The translations under genes and the position numbers were made by a program. 64,000 bases of DNA. Origin: Schoenoplectus triqueter (taxonomy: Eukaryota > Streptophyta > Magnoliopsida > Poales > Cyperaceae). The stretch is taken from the NCBI GenBank assembly GCA_964058805.1, contig CAXKVV010002172.1:1-64000 (forward strand), read 5' to 3'. Positions 1 to 10,057 of this stretch are shown here, piece after piece. The notes below the pieces were generated by a model that was not told the origin of the DNA, made no database searches, and saw only the letters and a program-made list of their open reading frames with translations. How positions within the stretch are numbered: position 1 is the first letter of the stretch; each line of letters starts with the position of its first letter.

Positions 1-1475
1 GGGCGGTACCGAGGGCGTCGGGTCTCTTTTTCATGTTTTGCGCGTCCGGACGCATTTTCGGCGGGTACCGAGGGCGTCCCCTCCCGTTTTCATGTTTTCC
101 GCTCCCAGACTCATTTTCGGCGATACGGACGGCGTCGGGTCCCGTTTAATGTTTTGTGCTCCCGGACTCGTTTTCGGTGGGTACCGAGGTCGTCGGGTCC
201 CGTTTTCATGTTTTTCACGCCTTAACTCATTTTTGAAGGTACCGATGGCGTCCGGTCCGTTTTCATGTTTTGTGCTCCCTGACTCATTTTCGGTGGTACC
301 GAAGGCGTCATGTCCCGTTTTCATGTTTTGCGCTCCCTGACTCGTTTTCGACGGTACCGAGGGCGTCGAGTCCCGTTTTCATGTTTTGCACACCCGAAAT
401 CATTTTCGGCGGTGCCGAGTGCGTCGGGTCCCGTTTTCATGTTTTGCGCTCCCGGACTCGTTTTCAGCGGAACCGAGGGTATCGGGTCATGTTTTCATGT
501 TTTGCGCGCCCGGACTCATATTCAGCGGTACCGAAGGAGTCAGGTCCCGTGTTCATGTTTTGTGCTTCCGGACTCATTTTCGGCGGTACCGAGGGCGTCG
601 AGTCCCGTTTTCATGTTTTGCGCTCCCTGACTTGTTTTCCGTTGTACCGAGGGCGTTGGGTCCTATTTTCTTGTTTTGCGCTCCCGCACTCATTTTCGGT
701 GTTACCGAGGGCGTCCCGTCCCGTTTTCATGTTTTTCGCTCCCGGACATGTTTTCGCCGGTACCGAGGGAGTCAGGTCCCATTTTCCTATTTTTCGCTCC
801 CGAACTCGCTTTCGGCAGTATTGTGGGCATCAGATCCCGTTTTCATGTTTTGCGCTCCCGGACTAGTTTTCGGTGGTACCGATGGCGTCCCATCCCGTTT
901 TCATGTTTTCCGCTCCTTGACATGTTTTTGGCGGTACCGAGGGAGTCGGGTACCATTTTCATGTTTTTCAGCGGTACTTGGGCATCAGGTCCTGTTTTCA
1001 TGTTTTGTGCGCCTTGACTCGTTTTCGGCGGTACCGAGGGCATCAAATCCCATTTTCATGTTTTGCGCTCCCGGACTCATTTTCGGCGGTACGAGGGCGT
1101 CGAGTCCCATTTTCATGTTTTGTGCTCCCAGAATCGTTTTTGGCGGTACCGAGGGCGTCAGATGCCGTTTTCATGGTTTACGCGCCCGGACTCGTTTTCG
1201 GCGGTACCGAGGGCGTCGGGTCCCGTTTTCATCTTTTGTGCTCCCAGACTCGTTTATGGCGTTACCGTGGGCGTCGGGTCCCGTTTTCATGTTTTGCGTG
1301 CCCGGACTCATTTTCGGTGGTACCGAGGGCGTCAAATCATGTTTTCATATTTTCCGCTCCCGGACATTTTTCGGCCGTACCGAGGGCGTGAGGTCCCTTT
1401 TTCATGTTTTGCGCTTTTGGACTCATTTTCGGCTGTGCAGAGGGCGTCGGGTCCCGTTTTCATGTTTTGCGCTCC
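1..1475 (+). repeat. Segmental duplication inside satellite A, copy 1
   Basis: A run of about 25 monomers reappears in the same order, with the same private variants, at about 2510-3983. Shared markers include the GTCCGGACGCATTTTCGG monomer (near 45 and 2555), the GGCGATACGGACGGCG monomer (near 118 and 2626) and the GGCTGTGCAGAGGGCG monomer near the end (1431 and 3942). The offset is 2508-2510. The copies differ by scattered substitutions and a few 1-base indels. The upstream limit is the window edge, so the block may extend further left. Confidence 0.88.
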
Positions 1476-2509
1476 TAGACTAGTTGTCGGAGGTACCGAG
1501 GGCGTCGGGTCCCGTTTTCTTCTTTTGCGTGCCCAAAATCATTTTCGGCGATACCGAGGGCGTCGAGTCCGGTTTTCATGTTTTGCTCTCCCAGACTCGT
1601 TTTCGGCAGTATAGAGGGCGTCAGGTCCCGTTTTCATGTTTTGCACACCCCAGACTTTTTTTCGGCGGTACAGAGGGACGTCGGGTCCCGTTTTCATGTT
1701 TTGTGCTCCCGAACTCATTTACGGCGGTACCGAGGGCGAATGGTCCCTTTTTCATATTTTGCACTCCGGACACATTTTCGGCGGTACCGAGGGCGTCGGG
1801 TCTCATTTTCATATTTTGCGCCCCCGAGTCCGTCCCATCCAATTTTCATGTTTTCTGCTCCCGGACATGTTTCCGGCGGTACCGAGGGAATCGAGTCCCG
1901 TTTCCAAATTTTGCTCGCCTTGATTCTTTTCGACGGTGCCGAGTGCGTCAAATCCCATTTTCATGTTTTCCGCTCCCGGACATGTTTTCGGCGATATCGA
2001 GGACGTCGGGTGCCGTTTTTATGTTTTGCGCTTCCGGACTCTTTCTCGACGGTACCGAGGGCGTCGGGTCCCGTTTTCTTGTTTTGCGCGCCCTGAATCG
2101 TTTTTGGCGGTATCGAGGGGGTCGAGTCCCATTTTCATTTTTCCGATCCCGAACTCATTTTCGGCGGTACCGAGGGCGAATGGTCCCTTTTTCATGTTTT
2201 GCGCTCCCGGACTAATTTTTGGCGGTACCGAGGGCGTCGGGTTCCATTGTCTTGTTTTGCGCGCCCGGACTCGTTTTCGGCGGTATCGAGTACGATGGGT
2301 CCCTTTTTCATGTTTTGCGCTCCTGGACGTAATTTCGGCGATACGAGGGCGTCGGGTCCCTTTTTCATGCCTTGCGCTCCCAGACTCATTTTCAACGGTA
2401 CCAGGGGCGTCGGGTCCCGTTTTCTTATTTTGCGCGCCCGGGTTCGTTTTCGACGGTACCGAGGGCGTCAGGTCTAGTTTTCATGTTTTGCGCACCCGGA
2501 CTCATTGTC

Positions 2510-3983
2510 GGCGGTACCGAAGGCGTCGGGTCTCTTTTTCATGTTTTGCGCGTCCGGACGCATTTTCGGCGGTACCGAGGGCGTCCCCTCCCATTTTCAT
2601 GTTTTCCGCTCCCAGACTCATTTTCGGCGATACGGACGGCGTCGGGTCCCGTTTTAATGTTTTGTGCTCCCGGACTCATTTTCAGTGGTACCGAGGTCGT
2701 CGGGTCCCGTTTTCATGTTTTCCGCGCCTTAACTCATTTTCGAAGGTACCGATGGCGTCCGGTACCGTTTTCATGTTTTGTGCTCCCTGACTCATTTTCG
2801 GTGGTACCGAAGGCGTCATGTTCTGTTTTCATGTTTTGCGCTCCCTGACTCGTTTTCGACGGTACCGAGGGCGTCGAGTCCTGTTTTCATGTTTTGCACA
2901 CCCGAAATCATTTTCGGCGGTGCCGAGTGCGTCGTGTCCCGTTTTCATGTTTTGCGCTCCCGGACTCGTTTTCAGCAGAACCGAGGGTATCGGGTCATGT
3001 TTTCATGTTCTGCGCGCCCGGACTCATATTCAGCGGTACCGAAGGAGTCAGGTCCCGTGTTCATGTTTTTCGCTTCCGGACTCGTTTTCGGCGGTACCGA
3101 GGGCGTCGAGTCCCGTTTTCATGTTTTGCTTTCCCTGACTTGTTTTCCGTTGTACCGAGTGCGTTGGGTCCTATTTTCTTGTTTTACGCTCCCGCACTTA
3201 TTTTCGGTGTTACCGAGGGCGTCCCGTCCCGTTTTCATGTTTTTCGCTCCCGGACATGTTTTCGCCAGGTACCGAGGGAGTCAGGTCCCATTTTCCTGTT
3301 TTTCGCTCCCGAACTCGCTTTCGGCAGTATTGTGGGCATCGAATCCCGTTTTCATGTTTTACGCTCCCGGACTAGTTTTCGGTGGTACCGATGGCGTCCC
3401 ATCCCGTTTTCATGTTTTCCGCTCCTAGACATGTTTTTGGCGGTACCGAGGGAGTCGGGTACCATTTTCATGTTTTTCAGGGGTACTTGGGCATCGGGTC
3501 CTGTTTTTCATGTTTTGTGCGCCTTGACTCGTTTTCGGCGGTACCGAGGGCATCAAATCCCATTTTCATGTTTTGCGCTCCGGGACTCATTTTCGGCGGT
3601 ACGAGGGCGTCGAGTCCCGTTTTCATGTTTTGTGCTCCCAGAATCTTTTTAGGCGGTACCGAGGGCGTCAGATGCCGTTTTCATGGTTTGCGCGCCCGGA
3701 CTCGTTTTCGGCGGTACCGAGGGCGTCGGGTCCCGTTTTCATCTTTTGTGCTCCCAGACTCGTTTATGGCGTTACCGTGGGCGTCGGGTCCCGTTTTCAT
3801 GTTCTGTGTGCCCGGACTCATTTTCGGTGGTACCGAGGGCGTCAAATCATGTTTTCATATTTTCCACTCCCGGACATTTTTCGGCCGTACCGAGGGCGTG
3901 AGGTCCCTTTTTCATGTTTTGCGCTTTTGGACTCATTTTCGGCTGTGCAGAGGGCGTCGGGTCCCGTTTTCATGTTTTGCTCT
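2510..3983 (+). repeat. Segmental duplication inside satellite A, copy 2
   Basis: This is the second copy of the roughly 25-monomer block at 1-1475. The match ends near 3980, where the two copies diverge after the monomer with GGCTGTGCAGAGGGCG. Blocks of variant monomers repeated in order are the usual product of unequal exchange within a satellite array. Confidence 0.88.
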
Positions 3984-5451
3984 CTCGGAATCGTTTTCGG
4001 CGGTGCCGAGTGCGTCGGGTCCAATTTTCATGTTATGTGCTCTCGGACTCGTTTTCGGCGGTACCGAGGGTGTCGGGTACCGTTTTCATGTTTTCCGCGC
4101 CCTGACTCATTTTCGGCGGTACCGAGGGCGTCGGGTCCTGTTTTCATGTTTTGCGCTCTCGGACTCGTTTTTAGTGGTACCGAGGGCGTCCTGTCTCATT
4201 TTCATGTTTTCCGCTCCCGGACATGTTTTCGGCGGTACCGAGGGAGTCGGGTCCCGTTTTCGTGTTTTTCGCTCCCGAACTCACTTTCGGCGGTACTATG
4301 GGCATCGGGTCCCCTTATTCTAGTTTTGCGCGCCTTGATTCATTTTCGGCGGTACCGAGGGCGTCGGGTCCCGTTTTTGTGTTTTGCGCTCCTGGAGTAA
4401 TTTTTGGCGGTACCGAGGGCGTCGGGTCCCGGTTGCATGTTTTGCTCTCCCGGACTATTTTTCGGCGGTATCGAGGGCGTCGGGTCCCTTTTTCATGTTT
4501 TGCGCTCCCTGACTCGTTTTCGGAGGTACCGAGGGCGATGGGTCCATTTTTCATGTTTTGCGCTCCCGAACTCATTTTCAGCGGTACCGAGGGCGTTAGG
4601 TCCCGTTTTCATGTCTTGCTCGCCAAGACTCGTTTTCAGCGGTACTAGGGGCATCGGGTCCCGTTTTCATGTTTTCTACGCCCGGACTCGTTTTCGGCGG
4701 TACCGAGGGCGTCGGGTCTCGTTTTCATGTTTCGCACGTCCGGACTTATTTTCGGCGGTACCGAGGGCGTCCCATCCCGTTTTCATGTTTTCTGCTCCCA
4801 GACTCGTTTTTGGCGATACCGACGGCGTCGGGTCCCGTTTTCAGGTTCTGTTCTCCCGTACACGTTTTCGGCGCTACCGAGGGCGAATGGTCCCTTTTTC
4901 ATGTTTTGCGCTTCCGAACTCATTTTCGGCGGTATCGAGTGCAAAGGGTCCCTTTTTCATGTTTTGCGCTTTCAGACACTTTTTCGGCGGTACCGAGGGC
5001 GTCGGGTCCCGTTTTCATGTTTTACGCTCCCGGACTCGTTTTCGGCGGTACCAGGGGCGTGGGGTCTCGTCTACCTGTTTTGCTCGCCCGGACACATTTT
5101 TGGCGGTACCGAGGGCGTCGGGTCCCATTTTGATGTTTTGCGCGCCAGACGCTTTTTCGGCGGTGCGGAGGGCGTCAGGTCCCGTTTTCATGTTTTGCGC
5201 TCCCATACTCATTTTCGGGGGTACCGAGGGTGTCGGGTCCCGTTTTCATATTTGCGTTCCCGAAATCATTTTCGGCGATATCGAGGGCGTCGAGTCCGGT
5301 TTTCATGTCTTGTGCTCCGAGACTCGTTTTCGGCGGTACAAAGGGCGTCGGGTCCCGTTTTCATGTTTTGTGCTCCTAGACTCGTTTTCGGCGGTACAGA
5401 GGGACGTCGGGTCTCGTTTTCATGTTTTGCGCTCCCGAACACTTTTTCAGA

Positions 5452-5457
5452 GGTACC
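5452..5457. other. Orientation switch of satellite A at a palindromic GGTACC
   Basis: Left of this point units read GGTACCGAGGGCG on the plus strand. Right of it the same units read as the reverse complement, GGTACCGCCGAAAAC, with CATGAAAAC in place of GTTTTCATG. The six shared bases GGTACC are their own reverse complement and belong to both arms. The immediate arms form an imperfect palindrome (CGAACACTTTTTCAGA on the left, reverse complement of the right arm CGAACTAGTTTTCGGC). No foreign sequence lies at the join. Confidence 0.93.
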
Positions 5458-5996
5458 GCCGAAAACTAGTTCGGGCGCGTAAAACATGAAAACAGAAGCC
5501 GACGGTCTCGGTTCCGCCGAAAAATACTCCGGGAGCGCAAAACATGAAAACAGGTGCATACGCCCTCCGCACCGCCAAAAACATGTATGGGAACACAAAA
5601 CATGAAAACGGGAGCAGAAGCCCTCGGTACCGTCGAAAACTAGTCCGAGAGTGCAAACATGAAAACCGGACGCGACGCCCTTGGTATCGTCGAAAACAAG
5701 TACCGACGCAAAACATGAAAACGGGAGCAGAAGCCCTCGGTACCATCGAAAACAAGTCCGGGAGCGCAAAACATGGAAACGGGACCTGACTCCCTCCTCA
5801 CCGTCGAAAACGTGTCCTTGAGCGCAAAACATGAAATCGGGACTCGATGCCGTCGGTACAGCCGAAAACGAGTCAGGGAGCGCGAAACATGAAAACTGGA
5901 CCCGACGCCCTCGATATCGCCGAAAATGAGTCTGTGCGCGCAAGACATGAAAATGAAAGCTGACGCCCTCGGTACCTTCGAAAATGAGTCCAGGCG

Positions 5997-6107
5997 GGCA
6001 GATCGTAATGCTCCTAGAAAGGCATATTTCGAATATAGTGGGCGTTCCCAACAATCCACGAGAATCTCATACCCAACTCTTAACCGTACGAGCACGTCCT
6101 CTGTCAC
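5997..6107. other. Non-satellite insert within satellite A
   Basis: About 110 bases match neither satellite. The satellite breaks off after GAGTCCAGGCG and resumes at GGACCTGACGCCC, so about 17 bases of a unit appear to have been replaced. The insert begins GGCAGATCGTAATGCTCC and ends near TCCTCTGTCACA. It has no terminal repeats, target duplication or poly(A) that I can see. A minus-strand frame is open through it, but only because the flanking satellite is also open. I do not recognise the source; it could be filler DNA from break repair or a fragment of a gene or transposon. Confidence 0.75.
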
Positions 6108-8439
6108 AGGACCTGACGCCCTTGGTACCGCCGAAAATGAGTTTGGGAGCGTAAAACATGAAAACGGGACACGACGCCCTCCACACCGCCGAAAACGTGT
6201 CCGGGGGCGCAAAACATGAAAACGGGACCCGACGCCGTCAATACCGTCGAAAACGAGTTCGGCCGCCTAAAACATGAAAACCGGTGTCGATGCCCACGGT
6301 ACCGCCGAAAACTAGTTGGGAGCGCAAAACATGAAAACTGGAGCCTACGCCATCCACACCGCCAAAAATGTGACCGGGTGTGCAAAACATGAAAACGGGA
6401 CCGGACGCCCTTGGTACCGTTGAAAATGAGTCCAGGCGCGCAAAAGATGAAAACATGACCCGACACACTCGGTACCGTCGAAAACAAGTCCGAGAACGCA
6501 AAACATGAAAACGAGAGCCGACGCCCTCGGTTCCTATGAAAATGAGTCAGAGTGTGCAAAACATAAATACGAGACTTGACGCCCTCGGTAACGCCGAAAA
6601 TGAGTCCGGACGCGCAATACATGAAAACGGGAGCCGATGCCCTCGGTACCGCCGAAAAAGAGTCCAGGAGCGCAAAACATGAAAACCGAACCCGACGCCC
6701 TCGTTATCGTCGAAAACGATTCTAGGCGCGCAAAACATGAAAATAGGACCAGACGCCCTTGGGACCACCGAAACGAGTCCGAGAGCGCATAACATGAAAA
6801 AGGGACCCGGCACCCTCCGCACCGCCGAAAACGTGTCCTGGAGCGCAAAACATGAAAACGGGACCTAACGACGTCGGTACCGTCGAAAATGAGTTCGGCC
6901 GCGCAAAACATGAAAACAAGAGCCGACGCCCACGGTACCGCCGAAAACGAGTCCGGGCGCGCAAAACATGAAAACGGGAGTCGCGCCCTCGGTACCGCCG
7001 AATACGACTCCGGAAGCGCAAAACATGAAAACCGGACCCGACGCCCTCGGTATCGACGAAAATAAGTCTGAGTGCGCAAAAAATGAAAACGAGACCCGAC
7101 GCCCTCGGTACCGCTGAAAAAGAGTTTGGGAGCGCAAAACATGAAAACGGGACCCGACACTCTCCGCACCGCCGAAAACTAGTTCGGGAGCGGAAAATAT
7201 GAAAACGGGATCGGACGCCCTCGGTGCCGTCGAAAACGACTCCAGGCGCGCAAAACATGAGAATGGGACCTGACGCACTCGGGATTGCCGAAAACGAGTC
7301 CAGGAGTGCAAAACATGAAAACGGTACCGCGAAAAACGAGTCTGGGCGCGCAAAACATGAAAACAAGACCCAACGCCCTCGGTACCGTAGAAAACGAGTC
7401 CGGGAGCGCAAAACATGAAAACGGGTCCTGACGCAGTCCGTATCGCGGGAAACGACTTCGGGAGCTCAAAACATAAAATCAGGAGTCGACGCCCTCATTA
7501 CCGCCGAAAATGAGTCTGGGAGCGCAAAACATAAAAACGGGACTCGACACCCTCAATACCGCCGAAAACGAGTCCGGGAGCGTAAAACATGAAAATGGGA
7601 GCCGACTCCCTCGGTACCGCCAAAAAAGAGTTCGGGCGCGCAAAACATGAAAATGGGAGCTGACGCCCACGGTACCGCCGAAAACGAGTCCAGGAGCGCA
7701 AAGCATTAAAACAAGAGCCTACGCCCTCCGCACCGTCAAAAATATGTCTGGGAACGCAAAACATGAAAACGGGACCTAACGCCCTCGGTATCGCCGAAAA
7801 CGTGTCCAGGAGCGTAAAACATGAAAACGGGACCTGATGCCCTCCGAACCGCCGAAAATGTGCTCGGTAGCGTAAAGCATGAAAACGGGACCCGACGCCG
7901 TCGGTACCGCCGAAAACGAGTTCGGGTGCGTAAAAAATGAAAACGGGAGCCGAAGCCCACGGTTTCGCCGAAAACTAGTCACGGAGCGCAAAAAATAAAA
8001 TGGTGAGCCGACACCCTCGATATCCGCGAAAAGTAGTCCGGGAGAGCAAAACATGAAAACCGGATCTGACGCCTTCGGTATCGCCGAAAATGAGGAGCCT
8101 ACACCCTCTGCACCGCCAAAAACATGACAGGGAGCACAAAACATGAAAAAGGGACCGGACGCACTCGGTACCGCCGAAAATGAGTCCTGGTGCGCAAAAG
8201 ATGAAAACGTGATCCGACGCCCTCGGTACCGCCGAAAATGAGTGCAGGTGTGAAAAACATAAAAATGGGACCTGACGCCCTCGGTAACGCCAAAAATGAG
8301 TCTGGACGCGCAAAACATGAAAATCGGAGCCGACGCCCTCTGTACCGCCGAAAACGAGTTTGCGCGCACAAAATGTGAAAACGAAACCCGACGGCCTAGG
8401 TACTGTCGAAAATGACTCCGGGAGCGTAAAACATGAAAA

Positions 8440-8760
8440 CGGGACCTGAAGCCCACCGCACCGCCGAAAACGTATTCGGGAGCGCAAAACATGAAATCGG
8501 GACCCGATGCCCTTCCTTACCGCCGAAAATGAGTTCGGGCGCGCAAAACATGAAAACATGAGCTGACGCCCATAGTACCGTCGAAAACGAGTTCGGGAGC
8601 GCAAAACATGAAAACGGGACCCGACGCCCTCGGTACTGCCGAAAATGTGTCTGGGAGCGTAAAACATGAAAACGGGACCCGACGCCCTCCGCACCGCCGA
8701 AAACTTGCCCGGCAGTGCAAAACATGAAAACGAGACCCGATGTCGTCAGTACCACCGAAA
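8440..8760 (-). repeat. Duplicated monomer block in the right arm, copy 1
   Basis: A run of five to six monomers here shares order and private variants with 9250-9570, at an offset of about 810 bases (14 units of 58 would be 812). Shared markers include GCCCTTCCTTACC at about 8509 against GCCCTTCCGTACC at about 9321, followed in both by a unit with GAGCTGACGCCCA or GAGCCGACGCCCA, and a final unit with GTCGTCAGTACC or GCCGTCAGTATC. Confidence 0.7.
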
Positions 8761-9249
8761 ATGAGTTCGGGCGCGCAAAACATCAAAACGGGAGCCGACG
8801 CCCACGGTACCGCTGAAAACGAGTCTGACAGCGCAAAACATAAAAAAGGAGCCTACGCCCTCTGCACCGCCAAAAACATATTCGGGAGCGCAAAATATGA
8901 AAATGGGACCGGACGCTCTCGGTACCGCCGAAAATGAGTCTGGGCGCGTAAAAGATGAAAACGTGACGCGACACCCTCGATACCGCCGAAAACGAGTCCG
9001 GGAACGCAAATCATGAAAACGGGAGCCGACGCCCTTGGTTCCGCCGAAAATGAGTCCGGGTGTGCAAAACATAAAAACGGGACCTGACACCCTCGGTACC
9101 GCCAAAAATGAGTCTAGGCGCGCAAAACATGATAACGGGAGCGGACGCCCTCGGTACCGCAAAAAATGAGTTCGGACGCGCAAAACATGAAAACGGGACC
9201 TGACGCCCTCGGTACCGCCGAAAACGAGTCCGAGAGAGTAAAATATGAA

Positions 9250-9570
9250 AACGGGACCCGACGCCCTCTGCACCGCCAAAAACTTGTCCGGGAGCGCAAA
9301 ACATGAAAACGGAACCCGACGCCCTTCCGTACCATCGAAAATGAGTTCAGGCGCGCAAAACTTGAAAACGGGAGCCGACGCCCACGGTACCGCCGAAAAT
9401 GAGTCTAGGTGCGCAAAACATGAAAATGGGACCCGACGCCCTCGGTACTGCCGAAAGTGAGTCCTGTAGCGTAAAACATGAAAACGGGACCCGACGCCCT
9501 CCGCCCCGCCGAAAACGTGTCCGACAGTGCAAAACATGAAAACGGGACCCGACGCCGTCAGTATCGCCGA
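9250..9570 (-). repeat. Duplicated monomer block in the right arm, copy 2
   Basis: This is the second copy of the block at 8440-8760. It is the last piece of satellite A before the boundary with AT-rich DNA, so the array edge lies inside a duplicated block. Confidence 0.7.
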
Positions 9571-10057
9571 ATAATGTTGTCCAACCTTATGTTATCCAAC
9601 CTTTATGGCACGAATAATGTTGAAAGATTAAAAATAATTCATAAACACTGTATTGAGTTTATTCAATTTTTGTATCATTTGTAGCCGCATTTCAACTCAT
9701 AAAATAACCAAAATAAACAAAGTTATTGTAAATGAAGTCCCCTATTCAGTTACATTATAATCATTGTGTTATCGATCCTTTATGACACGAATAGCATTGA
9801 AAGATCAACATAAATACATTAAAATGGTATTCGGTTTATTTATTTGTATAATTTGTAGACTCATTTTAACTCATAAAATAAATAAAATGCATAAAGTTGT
9901 GTTAAATGATGTTCCCTATTTGTTTAGATTACATTCATTGTGTTATCAAACTTTTATATCAAGAATAACGTTGAATGATTAACAAAAACACATTGAAATA
10001 ATATTCTTTTTATTTGAGTTTTGTATCATCCGTAGCCTCATTTTAACTCATAAAATA
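9571..10057. repeat. Degenerate AT-rich repeat of about 175 bp between the two satellites
   Basis: About 2.7 diverged tandem copies are visible. The starting motif TGTTATC occurs at about 9590, 9767 and 9941, a spacing of 177 and 174. Each copy then has a TTTATGNCACGAATA-like stretch, a CATAAA(A)ACATTRAAAT stretch and TCATTTTAACTCATAAAATA. The layout resembles satellite B in places: GTCCAATTAACAC near the start, CATAAGTAAAATACATT after it, and TTGGCCGCATAACTACAAATAATTTC later, which compares with TTTGTAGCCGCATTTCAACTCATAAAATAA. I infer old, unhomogenised relatives of satellite B. Short open frames here are not supported as genes. Confidence 0.65.

Larger units (their letters stand above)
1..5457 (+). 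repeat. Satellite A, 58-bp tandem array, left arm
   Basis: A tandem repeat with a 58-bp unit fills this stretch, about 94 copies. Each unit has a GGTACC followed by GAGGGCGTCGGGTCCC, then GTTTTCATGTTTTGCGC, then TCCCGGACTCGTTTTCGG. Spacing was checked directly: successive GTACC occurrences at 181 and 239 are 58 bases apart. Units differ from each other by scattered substitutions, many of the CG-to-TG or CG-to-CA kind, and by 1-2 base indels. The consensus has nine CpG in 58 bp. No stop codon occurs in the consensus in any of the three plus-strand frames, and 58 is not a multiple of 3, so each frame cycles through all three readings every 174 bp. This gives long, apparently protein-like open frames with a 58-residue period, which I treat as artefacts. 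I do not recognise the family by name. Confidence 0.97.
5458..9570 (-). repeat. Satellite A, 58-bp tandem array, right (inverted) arm
   Basis: This is the same 58-bp satellite as the left arm but in the opposite orientation, about 69 units once the insert at 5997-6107 is subtracted. A typical unit reads CATGAAAACGGGACCCGACG, CCCTCGGTACCGCCGAAAAC, GAGTCCGGGAGCGCAAAA. Many units carry CTCCGCACCGCC in place of CTCGGTACCGCC, so they lack the GGTACC. Short internal losses are visible near 7324 and 8094. The array stops abruptly after GTATCGCCGAA at about 9570. Confidence 0.96.

Noticed and set aside
31..5489. Long plus-strand open frames of up to 365 codons at 1-5.5 kb
   Set aside because: They translate the 58-bp satellite. 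All three frames are open, homologous residues recur every 58 codons in each frame, and there is no frame-specific constraint, start context or non-repeat domain.
5997..6107. 5S rRNA or tRNA gene as the source of the insert
   Set aside because: I found no 5S internal promoter or tRNA A/B box pattern, and the sequence does not resemble the plant 5S gene as I know it. It is left as unidentified.
5266..9537. Minus-strand open frames of up to 263 codons at 5.3-9.5 kb
   Set aside because: These are the same artefact in the inverted arm of satellite A.
1..9570. CRISPR-like array
   Set aside because: Units are contiguous with no unique spacers between repeats, and the context is a plant nuclear satellite.
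9478..9982. Short open frames at the satellite boundary (9478-9684, 9764-9982)
   Set aside because: One starts in satellite A and the other lies in a degenerate AT-rich repeat. Neither has a recognisable domain or gene signal.
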